Position numbers and translations under genes: made by a program
Source of the DNA: Calliphora vicina
Lineage: Eukaryota; Arthropoda; Insecta; Diptera; Calliphoridae
NCBI RefSeq assembly: GCF_958450345.1
Contig: NC_088780.1
Location: 92,330,226 to 92,394,225, forward strand
Direction of reading: 5' to 3'
DNA length: 64,000 nucleotides
The notes under the pieces: model-generated
The model's input: only the letters and a program-made list of their open reading frames with translations
Databases searched by the model: none
Told to the model about the DNA's origin: nothing
Part shown: positions 22,944-34,000 of the stretch, piece by piece
Position numbering within the stretch: position 1 is the stretch's first letter
How the letters are laid out: each line of letters begins with the position of its first letter

Positions 22944-23437
22944 AGAAAGTATGGTCGGTCAAGCCCGAACACATAATACCCTACACTAAGTAAAATAGCA
23001 AATAAATTTTCTTTTAAAATTTCAATAATTTATATTCATGCGCGATTTTCGAAATGGGCCTTATATGGGAGCTATGACTAATTATAGACCGATCACAATA
23101 AAATTTGGTGACATGAATTCTAAAACTTATTAAACATTTATGACCGATAATGTCCAATTTCGGGAGGACATTTGGACCGATTTTCTTCAGATTCCATAGG
23201 CCCTGTCTTTTGGCCGAAAAACTTATATGTATCAATTTTTATCGAAATATCTTCAAAATTGCGACCTGTACTCAGAGCACCAGCCAGACGAATGGGCGGA
23301 CATCATTTAATCGACTCAGAAAGTGATTCTAAGTCGATCGCTATACTTCAAGGTGGGTGCTAGACTAATATTTTTGGGCGTTCAAACATCTGCACAAACG
23401 CATAATACCATCCCCACTATGGTGGTGTAGGGTATAA
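22944..23437 (+). repeat. Mini-me-like repeat (family B)
   Basis: The hairpin-bearing 5' end 'agtatggtcggtcaagcccg' and 'aataccctacactaag' open it. A single 'ggagctatgactaattatag' unit and the conserved 3' end with 'ccactatggtggtgtagggt' follow. It is internally deleted relative to 5755-6510. The ORFs at 23014-23235 and 23172-23363 lie inside the repeat. Confidence 0.7.
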
Positions 23438-23830
23438 TTACGTTAAGGGGATCAGAGAAAGGGACATACAAAGTAAGTATTTATTATCGAATATCTGGAG
23501 AACTATTTAGATTCACAAAAGAACATATATTCTACGTCCGTATGAAATTCTAAGACGATCTAGCTATGTCCCTCCGTCTGTCGAAAACTCCATAGGGCCC
23601 AAGCGAAAGGAGCTAAATGGCAGAAACTTTTACAAGGTCCATGATTTCAACTACTCCCCATACTAATGTCCCTCCGGAATACTTTGTGAGCAGTCAGAAT
23701 TTTACACAAAATATTTAAAATTAATCTGAAATTATACTTCAAAGTATGGCGAAAATCGGACAACATTTGACCCCATAATAGGTCCCCCTCAGGAAAATAA
23801 ATTGAACACTCATCACTGTCTTATAATCTA
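23438..23830. other. Degenerate repeat, no gene
   Basis: A leftover unit of the 21045-22935 tandem repeat lies at 23460-23515. After it comes AT-rich sequence with 'tttgaccccataataggtcc', similar to 15830-15860. Confidence 0.4.
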
Positions 23831-24269
23831 TCTATATAAATAAAAATCAAATGTCGTTCGTTGGTAATTGCATCAGTAGAGAACGGCCGGACCGATTTAG
23901 AAATTTTTTTTTTAAATGTTAGGTTTTTAAGGAATGGAACTTTTACGCCCACTTTTTTCGATTTATCTAAAATCGGAAAACGGCTACATCGATTTGGCTA
24001 ATTTTTTGTTTAAATCAAGAATAGTAGTCCAATTTAAGTTTTTACTGAAAGAAATTGACCACGCCAATTTTTTATATAAAAACTTAAAATATCTAAATTC
24101 GGTTATAACTTGGCCAATAAGCGTTGAATCAAGAAAAGCAGCTCGATCTGTGATCACTCATATTTCTGAACAAAAATTTTTTACATAAAAACTCAAAATA
24201 GGGACATTTATTTACATCGGTCACAAGCATTTTAATTTGGACAGGACAACGTCTCTCGGGCCAACTAGT
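23831..24269 (+). mobile_element. Helitron-type non-autonomous repeat, copy 3 (deleted)
   Basis: It starts A|TCTATATAAATAAAAATC and ends CTAGT at 24265-24269. Only one ~110-bp internal unit remains ('taacttggccaataagcgtt'). The 3' hairpin is weakened (gtctctcggg in place of gtctgtcggg), and the following base is A rather than T. The ORF 23934-24188 is incidental. Confidence 0.75.
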
Positions 24270-24408
24270 AGTTAATATATTGATGATATTTTACATAAAC
24301 AAGTTGTATATGAACCTAAATCTTTCTAACAACTTTTATGAGGATCGGTCCATAATTGACTCTAGCCACCTATATCAGAAAAAACAAGAAATTCCGGTAT
24401 TAATTATA

Positions 24409-24557
24409 TTCATTGATGAAATTGATTCTCTAGTTTCAGACGTTTCATTCACATTTTAAAACATCATTGCCTTAAAATATTTTGAAAAAAATGGATCCTC
24501 CGGCAGCCGAACCGGAGTCTGAAACTAGATAATCAATTCCATCAATGAAATTGAAGG
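24409..24557. mobile_element. Short foldback MITE
   Basis: 'attcattgatgaaattgatt' + 'ctctagtttcagac' pairs with 'gtctgaaactagataatcaa' + 'ttccatcaatgaa'. The arms are about 34 bp with two mismatches and the loop about 80 bp. No clear target duplication. Confidence 0.6.
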
Positions 24558-24861
24558 ATTTTTTTACTCAATTTGTTTTATTTTTATTTCGATAATAAAT
24601 TTAATAACAATGTCCAACAGCAGAAGTCTCCAAAAACCCTACAAACATTAAATTCTAACTTATTTTCTACCAAATTAAATAATAAAAACTACAAAAATAT
24701 AAGATCATTAAAAAATCTCTGAAGAATATTTTTATGACCTTTTCAAAACACACGTTTTTTAAAAACTACTTTCCCACGTAGACTTTTAGTTATTTGGCCT
24801 TCATCTGCCCACAACTTCTTTTACATCAAATTGTATATTTTATACCCATCTATAAATTAAA
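24558..24861. other. No recognisable feature
   Basis: AT-rich. Nothing supportable was seen. Confidence 0.4.
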
Positions 24862-25229
24862 CAAGAAAGAAAGTAAGTAATACCCTACACTAAGTAAAAG
24901 AGCAAAAACATTTTACTTTTAAAATTTTAATAATTTATATTTTTGAGTGATTTTCGGAACTGGGCCTTATATGGGGGCTATGACCAATTATGGACCGATC
25001 ACCATGAAATTAGGTCGTGTGATTTATGTCTATATGAAAGTTTACTATATTGAATTTTGTGAGTATACCAACATTTTTAAGCGATTTATGCAAGTTAAAG
25101 TGATTTTCAGAAAGTGATTCTAAGTCGATCGGTATACTTTAAGGTGGGTGTTAGACTAATATTTTTGGGCGTTACAAACATCTGCACAAACGTATAATAC
25201 CCTCCCCACTATGGTGGTGCAGGTTATAA
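24862..25229 (+). repeat. Mini-me-like repeat (family B), deleted
   Basis: 'taataccctacactaagtaa' at the 5' side lacks the hairpin. One 'gggggctatgaccaattatg' unit remains, and the 3' end 'cccactatggtggtgcaggt' + 'tataaaa' is present. Confidence 0.65.
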
Positions 25230-25366
25230 AAATATGTCATCAGACGAAAAATAATGAAAAGTCGAATTTTGTTTAGTACTATTTCTTTTTTGAGTACTTC
25301 ATTAACTTATCGTACAAATTAGAGCTAAAAAAATGGAAGACCAGTAAGAACGAAAAGTCAAGTGTT

Positions 25367-25740
25367 TTGAAGAGAAAACTATTTATTCAACAACGACTTC
25401 GGGGCGAAATGGGACTTTTGGTATATAGGCCAAAAGCTGGTGGTTGCGGAAATTCGAGCAATGGCAATACAGACCAGATATTTTTTCAAAATATCGATCT
25501 TTCGTCAAAAATAACAGGCATTTTGCAATTACAATTCTGCAAGCTATAATTCTGGATTTGAAATTGATGCCGAAAAGTTTTAGGAATATACTATAGAGAC
25601 AGCCAGAAAACTTGTTGAGGTGTATCCCTGGTAATACCTCCCTTCATAGGTAAACAAAATTCTGATCCCTGGAGCTGAGGTGATCAAGCATGCATTAATC
25701 TCAATATGTGAATTATTGGAGGAAGCAGCATATAACTTTA
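25367..25740 (+). pseudogene. Relic of an uncharacterised repetitive insect protein
   Basis: The translation gives 'LLVYRPKAGGCGNSSNGNTD' then 'FFQNIDLSSKITG'. After a frame change it reads 'SGFEIDAEKF*EYTIETARK', 'LVEVYPW*YLPS*VNKILIP' and 'GAEVIKHALISICELLEEAA'. I recognise this as a multi-copy protein family in insects and other invertebrates (KPGGxGxxNDGNTARRFF ... SGxEIDxEKF ... HKILIHGxEVI) that travels with repeats. I cannot name its function. At least three in-frame stops and one shift make this copy dead. No inverted ends were found around it. Confidence 0.6.
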
Positions 25741-25892
25741 GTTTTATGTGCCTTATTTCGTATAAATTTGCTCGCTTTTCTTTTTATGCCTCCCATTAAT
25801 AGCTGCACAACTTTCCTCCCCACTTCTCCGTTATTCCACCATATTTATTCCACTTTTTCCTCACAAAAATCTGGTTATATCTGTGCCTACAC

Positions 25893-26832
25893 TAGGGTGG
25901 CCCTTAATACACGAAATTCAAATTTTGGCAATTCTCACCCCCAGTTTGGTGAACATTAGTAAGAAAATCATACTGAAAAAATTTTAGGTAAATCGGTTGG
26001 GGTTAAGACGTGCCGCAAGCCCTCTGAAGTTTTGAGATGCATTTACAAGGGGAAAAAATGCATTTTTTCAGTTTTTGTAAAAATTTTGCCATTAAAAAAT
26101 TACTTTTGCAATTTAATTTAAAAGAATAGAAATATGTACGTAATTGTTGTTATAATGAGACATAAAAAACAGAAATTGGTCAAAAAATGTTGAAGTTATT
26201 AAAAATTCGCCAGGCCATTAACGTGTCTCAGACAACTAGAACAAGAAATGTAGGAACAAAATTAACATATTTTGATAAATATTAAAATAAAAGCTAGTTT
26301 TTACTTAAAATATATCCATATTTACTTGTATATGAGTTTTTGTCTTCGTAGGATACCGTTAACCTAATCGCAGGTATGACCATAAATATAAAATTTTTTT
26401 AACGGCTGCATTTTCAAATTTTTAAAAATTTTATTAAACAAATTTCAGAATTTTTTTGATCATCTCATTGGGATTTATTGAGAATATAATAGGGAATAAA
26501 AATGTGAGAACATTATGTAAATATCTCTTATAGTTTTTCCGTAATTGCGATTTAAATTTTGAAATTTTCGAGAAAAACCAATTATTTGGCCATTTTTTGG
26601 CGAATGAGCTCTATTTCCTTACTGTTATGAACTTTAAGTAAAACCTATCCATAAGATTATAGTCCAGATAATTCTAAATATACTCTGAAAGTTCTACTGA
26701 AATTGGGAAATGTTAAGCCTTAAATCGTGAAGGTCTTAACCCCGACCGATTTACCTAAAATTTTTTCAGGGTATTTTTAATGGGGAGTGAGATTGGCCAA
26801 AATCCAACTTTTGTTTATTAAGGGCCACCCTG
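25893..26832 (+). mobile_element. hAT-like foldback, copy 3 (internally deleted)
   Basis: The left end is TAGGGTGGCCCTTAATA. The left arm then follows copy 1 to 'ttaaatcgtgaaggtc' (about 26735). There it jumps to the last ~95 bp of the right arm and ends 'ttaagggccaccct'. The loop and most of the right arm are gone. It lacks both insertions seen in copy 1. No convincing 8-bp duplication flanks it. Confidence 0.8.
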
Positions 26833-26935
26833 CACTCTCAATTTACGTTTAACAATTGCCCAATATATCTCAATTGGAAGAAGATTTGGGCAATTTGGTT
26901 AATTGATGTATTTTGGTCTAACATCAATAGTATTC
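26833..26935 (-). pseudogene. Tc1-like transposase C-terminal fragment
   Basis: The minus strand reads PNCPNLLPIEIYWAIVKRKL R, the same C-terminal catalytic box (PIExYWAIVK) as at 9830-9900. It begins directly at the end of hAT-like copy 3. Confidence 0.65.
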
Positions 26936-27067
26936 TCATTATACCACTTCATATTTGTATTTGAGTAATGACAACTTGTCATAGAGTAATGACAACTTGA
27001 CTAAAACTTTGTATCAGATGTGCGATGTCTTATAAATGACAGCAATCGCTATTCCAAACTCTATTTT

Positions 27068-27673
27068 TATACCCTACACCACCATAGTGGGGAGGGTAGT
27101 ATGCGTTTTTGCAGATGTTTGTAACGTCCAAAAATATTAGTCTAACACCCACCTTAAAGTATACCGATCGACTTAGAATCACTTTCTGAGTCGATTAAAC
27201 GATGTCCGTCCGTCTGGTTGGCTGGCTGGGTCGCAATTTGAAGATATTTCGATCAAATTTCACCTAGCCCCCATACAAATGTCCTTCCGAAATTGGACTT
27301 TATCGGTCATATATGTTTAATTTATAAATGTATCTCCACAAATTGCGCTCCAAATAAGTTTTATATATACAAAAGTCATGTCACCAAATTTTGTTACGAT
27401 CGGTTCATAATTAGTCCTAGCTCCCATATAGACCCGCTTCCGAAAATCACTTTATCGTGCATAAATCGCTTAAAACTTTTGGTATACTCACAAAATTCAT
27501 ATAGACATAAATCACACGACCAAATTTCATGGTGATCGGTCCATAATTGGTCATTGCCCCCTTATAAGGCCCACTTCCGAAAATCACTCAAAAATATAAA
27601 TTATTGAAATTTTAAAAGAAAAATGTTTTTGCTCTTTTACTTAGTGTAGGGTATTAAGTAGGGTATTACTTGT
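27068..27673 (-). repeat. Mini-me-like repeat (family B), near full length
   Basis: It starts with 'taccctacaccaccatagtg' and runs through 'aatcactttctgagtcgatt', a GTCCGTCCGTC tract and two-plus 'attaggtc'/'tccatataagg' units. It closes with 'cttagtgtagggtatt' and a repeated 'agtagggtattacttgtt'. The plus ORF at 27293-27535 is internal to it. Confidence 0.7.
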
Positions 27674-29590
27674 TATATATAATTCTGATGTAATTTGTTA
27701 AATATTTCTAAAAAGCTTGACGCTTCAAACCGCAGCTTTGGATTGATTTTATGTATTCATATTTAAAGGCCAAACAACCTCGAGCAGCCGAGACGTAATA
27801 TTTTTGACCTGATATCTGCCGAAAATCAGATTTTGGCTATCTTTTAATCCGACAAAGTTGGATTTTATAGATATTTGTGCACAATTTTATCTCTAGCTTC
27901 TTTTTCCATTGTGTCTACACATTTTAAAACTAAACATAACGACTTAATAACATATTGACATATGTAAATATTTTTTCCATTTTGATATCAGGGGGCGTTG
28001 TTATGATTACTGAAGTGCGTTCCGATTTTAAGTGGCCACTTTTTTATTTTATACATACATATCTTATTTTATCTTATATTACATAATAGACATACTTCAT
28101 ATCTCATATTGCATTATATAACTTTGCATAACTTTTTAATTTAGTTTTTTTTCTTTATTTCAAAAATTCGTAAAACAAATCTATAAGACAATTAACCCTT
28201 CAAAGATCATATGGCTACTGTGGCTACAGTTGTTAATATTTTTTCCTAAAACTTTAAGTCCTTTGGGCATGCTATGAACTGATACATTTTGAAGACCCTA
28301 GCTTTTTAAGTTTTGGAGATATTGATTTTTGACCGCTTGTTCATATAAGGGAAACCACTGTGCACTGGTAGCAATTTTTTCGACATAAATATGCTACTTA
28401 AACATAAAGTCTAGACTTAGCTTAAAATTTCTGAGTATTTAAAATAAATTATAAAAAACAAATTTATTCTGTATTCGTGTTTTTCATACTATATTTTTGG
28501 ATTTCATTCCAAAAATTTCATTTATTAAATCATACACAACACATGGTAATTCCTATTAAAAGCCATGTCAATAAGATTCCAAAAACTCAATTTGATTCTA
28601 TATATGTATGTATATAAAAAAGTACATTTAAAAAGTGAAACTTTTTGAAAATTACAAATAAAATATTTCTTATTTAATGTCACTTGCCATAACTATATAA
28701 ACAAAACTTAATATCTTTCATAACATAACCATTAACACACTAATGTTCGTAGCAAAAACTAGAAAACGAAAAAGGAAGATAGATGTAAGTAGAACAGCAA
28801 AGAATTCAACAGAATACAGATATAAAAACCAAGAAAGACAGAAAACTTTTACCATAAAAGCTTCCTTTAGTAAGTTTAAGCGCAATATAACAGCATAACT
28901 ACTTTGTACATACTGTAAATACTCAAATACATACACTAGTACTGCGAATGTGTACTTAGTTTTTAGTACATAAATATATATTTACGATCCACTAACTACT
29001 TCATAAGTACGACCAGTTGAATTCATAACAAAATTACCTTAACTTTATTGCAAAGTAAATAACTTCTTCTTATTCTCAGATTCATTCTTTTTGCTCTTCT
29101 TTCTAATCTGGTTGTACTTTTGTTGTTGTTGTTGTTGCTGTTATTATTGTGTTAGCGTTGCAGTGTTTTCTGGGAAAGATTTACATACCACAGTAACAAC
29201 TACTACTGATGTTGCACACACTATTTCACTCGCCTAACTCTGACAGACAAGTTATACCAAAGAAGACTATAACTTTTTAAAACTATTTAAGTATTTTTCT
29301 TAGCAAGTGTTAAACTATGCACCAGCTTCCATATACTTGCTATGGAGTTGCAGCAGCACAACAAAAAGAACACTAAAGTGGAAACAAGAAGCAGACTACA
29401 GAATAAAACATGCAAATGCAACAAACTAATAATATGGCAACAACAATTTAATGCTACATAAAACAGAAGTCAGAATATACTAAAATACTTTTATAAAAAT
29501 AAATAAAATTTAAGTAAAGTTTACCATCGTACATACGTAAATATTTGTAATACTTTTAGGATTTGTAAAAAATCTTGTGGAAAATGACAT
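27674..29590. other. No recognisable gene
   Basis: AT-rich, apparently single-copy within this window. There is a (ttg)n microsatellite near 29120-29145. The 72-aa minus ORF 28718-28936 has hydrophobic stretches but no start context, homology or neighbouring exon that I can support. Confidence 0.4.
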
Positions 29591-29599
29591 GAGTAATTT

Positions 29600-29945
29600 T
29601 GAGCTTTTTTGTTAAAATTACAATATTTGGAGGCAATAATTACGCTCTGCTACAAAATAACACGTTTTGCCAGAACTTGAAAAGCGACATAATGGGGGTT
29701 GTAGGCCTAGGCGATGACATACTAAAACCGTTTTCATAAATTTTGTGTTATTTTGAAAAAACTGTCAAAATTTTAAACATTTATGGATAGGTAAAGAATT
29801 AAGCTTTCATAAAATTTATATTCCAATGAATTGAGTAATTTTTTGACAAAAAGTAATTTTTCAAATTCTACAATAGTTATTTTAATTTATTTTCTATGAG
29901 ACGCTACTTTTTGTTACACAGTGTTTCAAAGACAATTTTATATAG
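29600..29945 (-). repeat. Repeat shared with Helitron-type copy 2
   Basis: 'ctctgctacaaaataacacg' + 'ttttgccagaacttgaaaag', followed by 'actaaaaccgttttcat', is the inverse of 14440-14560 inside the Helitron-type element. It may be a fragment of that family or of an element nested in it. Confidence 0.5.
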
Positions 29946-30507
29946 ACAACAAGTAAGAGTACTATATTCGGCCGTGTCGAATCTTAAATACCCTCCACCA
30001 AAAATGATGGTATAACAACTGAAATAATATAACAATTGTTAGAAAGACTAGTTTACGCAGAAGATATTTTATTTCAAATGTACAAAAAATTGTATATAAT
30101 TCAGCTATTTATAACTGAAATTCCTATTAGAACGTTTGACACAGTTAATTATTGTCTTTTAATTGAGAAATTGTCGTCTAAATTTAATTTTTCTAAATCT
30201 TCGTGTAAATTATTATTTTCTTACATAGGCAACCGTAAACTGTTTGTTGGAACTGGGTTAAACGATTTACAATATCTGAGTGTCAAAGTGGCGCACAGTG
30301 GTATGAGAAAAAAAGAGGGAAATAAATCTGTAACTTCCAAACCCTTAGTCCGATTTTAATAAAATCTCACATACGCAAAGGGGAAGTGTTGTCGATTTAA
30401 GTCTGGACCTCATGAAATGAAATTTAACAATTTGTATACTTAATAATCAGTTAATACGTTTGGATCAACATTTTTCCCTTTTAACCTCAAGTGAAGAAAC
30501 AGAGTAT
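29946..30507 (+). repeat. Family A repeat carrying an inserted RT scrap
   Basis: The 5' end is 'acaagtaagagtactatatt' with hairpin TTCGGC..GTGTCGAA, and the 3' end is 'gaagaaacagagtataaa'. The neighbouring copy (30508-30803) matches it on both sides but lacks bases 30136-30416. That 281-bp segment holds a reverse transcriptase fragment followed by about 130 bp shared with 49352-49450. Confidence 0.7.
30129..30275 (+). pseudogene. Non-LTR reverse transcriptase fragment
   Basis: 'RTFDTVNYCLLIEKLSSKFN' 'FSKSSCKLLFSYIGNRKLFV' matches the RT region AFDTVNHxLLLxKLSxKFxFSxxAxxLIxSYLxNRxQ of LINE and related retrotransposons, from the first catalytic aspartate (F-D) onward. It begins exactly at the point where the sister copy has no insertion. 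Downstream residues (GLNDLQYLSVKVAHSG) lose the match. It is too short to assign a clade. Confidence 0.7.
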
Positions 30508-30803
30508 AAAACAAGTAAGAGTACTATATTCGGCTGTGCCGAATCTTAAATACCCTCCACCTAAATATGATGGTATAACAACTGAAATAATATAACAATT
30601 GTTAGAAAGACTAGGTTAGGCAGACGATATTTTATTTCAAATCTACAAAATATTTTATCTAATTCAGCAATTTATGACTGAAATTCCTATTAGAACGTAT
30701 GAAATTTAACAATTTGTATACTTAATAATTAGTTAATACCTTCGGATCAACATTTTTCCCGTTTAACCTCAAGTGAAGAAACAGAGTATAAAAAAAAGAG
30801 TAT
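30508..30803 (+). repeat. Family A repeat, tandem neighbour without the RT scrap
   Basis: It starts 'acaagtaagagtactatatt' + 'cggctgtgccgaa', immediately after the previous copy ends in 'gagtataaa', and ends in 'gagtataaa' at about 30793. It supplies the uninterrupted sequence 'agaacgtatgaaatttaac' at 30692-30710. Confidence 0.7.
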
Positions 30804-31095
30804 ACAAATATATTTAGACAAATTTCAAAATATTTGGTTATGGGACTTACAGTGGTGGCCACCAATTTAAGACAAATACTTGAATTTTTTTCATCAACTG
30901 AATTTTAAGTGCGATAGCGCCAAAATAAAAGGACCTCTAAGGTATGAAATTTATTATTAATGTTTCTAGTTTCTGAAAAATATTTGGAAAAATCGGTAAA
31001 ACATATATGGACAAAGATATGTGGAAATACGTTGACCCACCTCAGCGAACATCCGCTGTTAATAACATGATATGAAGGAAACTAATGGAACTAAA
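30804..31095. other. No recognisable feature
   Basis: AT-rich. Nothing supportable was seen. Confidence 0.4.
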
Positions 31096-34000
31096 AACAA
31101 GTAAGAGAGCTATATTCGGCTGTGCCGAATCTTAAATACCCTTCACCAAATTATACTTTAAAATAAAAATTTTAAATATTTTTAGATAAACACAAATACA
31201 ATTTTATTTTTCCAATTTTTTGGATTTTTTTTTTCGAAATTGTTTTTTATTTAGTGAAAAAAAAAATTTGGGTTATAAAATATTTTTTCGATTTTTGACC
31301 CATTGTAGGTCCAACTTACTATGGTCTGATATACGTCGTTGCAAAGGTCTTTGAAATATCTATCATTAGATATCCATAATACATATATAGGTCAAAATCT
31401 TGTGTAGAACAACATTTTCTGTAGAAAATCTTGTGTAGAACAACATTTTCTACAGAAAATCTTGTGTAGAACAATATTTTCTATAGAAAATATTGTGTAG
31501 AACAATATTTTCTATAGAAAATCTTGTGTAGAACAATATTTTCTGTAGAAAATCTTGTGTAGAACAATATTTTCTGTAGAAAATCTTGACTACAACAATA
31601 TTTTCTGTAGAAAATCTTGTCTATAACAATATTTTCTATAGAAAATCTTGTCTATAACAATATTTTCTATAGAAAATCTTGTCTATAACAATATTTTCTA
31701 TAGAAAATCTTGTCTATAACAATATTTTCTATAGAAAATCTTGTCTATAACAATATTTTCTATAGAAAATCTTGTCTATAACAATATTTTCTATAGAAAA
31801 TCTTGTGTAGAATAACATTTTCTGTAGAAAATCTTGTGTAGAACAATATTTTCTACAGAAAATCTTGCATAGAACAATATTTTCTGTAGAAAATCTTGAC
31901 TATAACAATATTTTCTGTAGAAAATCTTGTCTATAACAATATTTTCTATAGAAAATCTTGTCTATAACAATATTTTCTATAGAAAATCTTGTGTAGAATA
32001 ACATTTTCTGTAGAAAATCTTGTGTAGAACAACATTTTCTGTAGAAAATCTTGAGTAGAACAACATTTTCTGTAGAAAATCTTGTGTAGTACAACATTTT
32101 CTGTAGAAAATCTTGTGTAGAACAATATTTTCTACAGAAAATCTTGTGTAGAACAATATTTTCTACAGAAAATCTTGCGTAGAACAATATTTTCTACAGA
32201 AAATCTTGCGTAGAACAATATTTTCTACAGAAAATCTTGTGTAGAACAATATTTTCTATAGAAAATCTAGTGTAGAACAATATTTTCTATAGAAAATCTT
32301 GTGTAGAACAATATTTTCTGTAGAAAATCTTGTGTAGAACAATATTTTCTGTAGAAAATCTTGTGTAGAACAATATTTTCTGTAGAAAATCTTGTGTAGA
32401 ACAATATTTTCTATAGAAAATCTAGTGTAGAACAATATTTTCTGTAGAAAATCTTGAGTAGAACAATATTTTCTATAGAAAATCTAGTGTAGAACAATAT
32501 TTTCTATAGAAAATCTTGTGTAGAACAATAATTTCTGTAGAAAATCTTTAGTATAACAATATTTTCTGTAGAAAATCTTGTGTATGACGATATTTTCTAT
32601 AGAAAATCTTGTGTAGAACAATATTTTCTATAGAAAATCTTGTGTAGAACAATATTTTCTATAGAAAATCTTGTGTAGAACAATATTTTCTATAGAAAAT
32701 CTTGTGTAGAACAATATTTTCTATAGAAAATCTTGTGTAGAACAATATTTTCTACAGAAAATCTTGTGTAGAACAATATTTTCTACAGAAAATCTTGCGT
32801 AGAACAATATTTTCTACAGAAAATCTTGCGTAGAACAATATTTTCTACAGAAAATCTTGTGTAGAACAATATTTTCTGTAGAAAATCTTGAGTAGAACAA
32901 TATTTTCTATAGAAAATCTAGTGTAGAACAATATTTTCTATAGAAAATCTTGTGTAGAACAATAATTTCTGTAGAAAATCTTTAGTATAACAATATTTTC
33001 TGTAGAAAATCTTGTGTATGACGATATTTTCTATAGAAAATCTTGTGTAGAACAATATTTTCTATAGAAAATCTTGTGTAGAACAATATTTTCTATAGAA
33101 AATCTTGTGTAGAACAATATTTTCTATAGAAAATCTTGTGTAGAACAATATTTTCTATAGAAAATCTTGTGTAGAACAATATTTTCTATAGAAAATCTTG
33201 TGTAGAACAATATTTTCTACAGAAAATCTTGTGTAGAACAATATTTTCTACAGAAAATCTTGCGTAGAACAATATTTTCTACAGAAAATCTTGCGTAGAA
33301 CAATATTTTCTACAGAAAATCTTGTGTAGAACAATATTTTCTGTAGAAAATCTTGAGTAGAACAATATTTTCTATAGAAAATCTAGTGTAGAACAATATT
33401 TTCTATAGAAAATCTTGTGTAGAACAATAATTTCTGTAGAAAATCTTTAGTATAACAATATTTTCTGTAGAAAATCTTGTGTATGACGATATTTTCTATA
33501 GAAAATCTTGTGTAGAACAATATTTTCTATAGAAAATCTTGTGTAGAACAATATTTTCTATAGAAAATCTTGTGTAGAACAATATTTTCTATAGAAAATC
33601 TTGTGTAGAACAATATTTTCTATAGAAAATCTTGTGTAGAACAATATTTTCTATAGAAAATCTTGTGTAGAACAATATTTTCTATAGAAAATCTTGTGTA
33701 GAACAATATTTTCTATAGAAAATCTTGTGTAGAACAATATTTTCTATAGAAAATCTTGTGTAGAACAATATTTTCTATAGAAAATCTTGTGTAGAACAAT
33801 ATTTTCTACAGAAAATCTTGTGTAGAACAATATTTTCTGTAGAAAATCTTGTGTAGAACAATATTTTCTGTAGAAAATCTTGTGTAGAACAATATTTTCT
33901 ATAGAAAATCTAGTGTAGAACAATATTTTCTATAGAAAATCTAGTGTAGAACAATATTTTCTGTAGAAAAACTTGAATATAACAATATTTTCTGTTGAAA

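Noticed and set aside
25888..25900. CACTA-type terminus
   Set aside because: CACTA appears only at copy 3. Copies at 463 and 9241 have other bases before TAGGG, so it is flank, not element end.
25893..26840. 8-bp target duplication for hAT-like copy 3
   Set aside because: The flanks gcctacac and cactctca/gcactctc do not match. Probably lost by deletion or recombination.
28718..28936. 72-codon hydrophobic minus ORF as a membrane protein
   Set aside because: AT-rich sequence easily yields hydrophobic codons. No homology or regulatory support.
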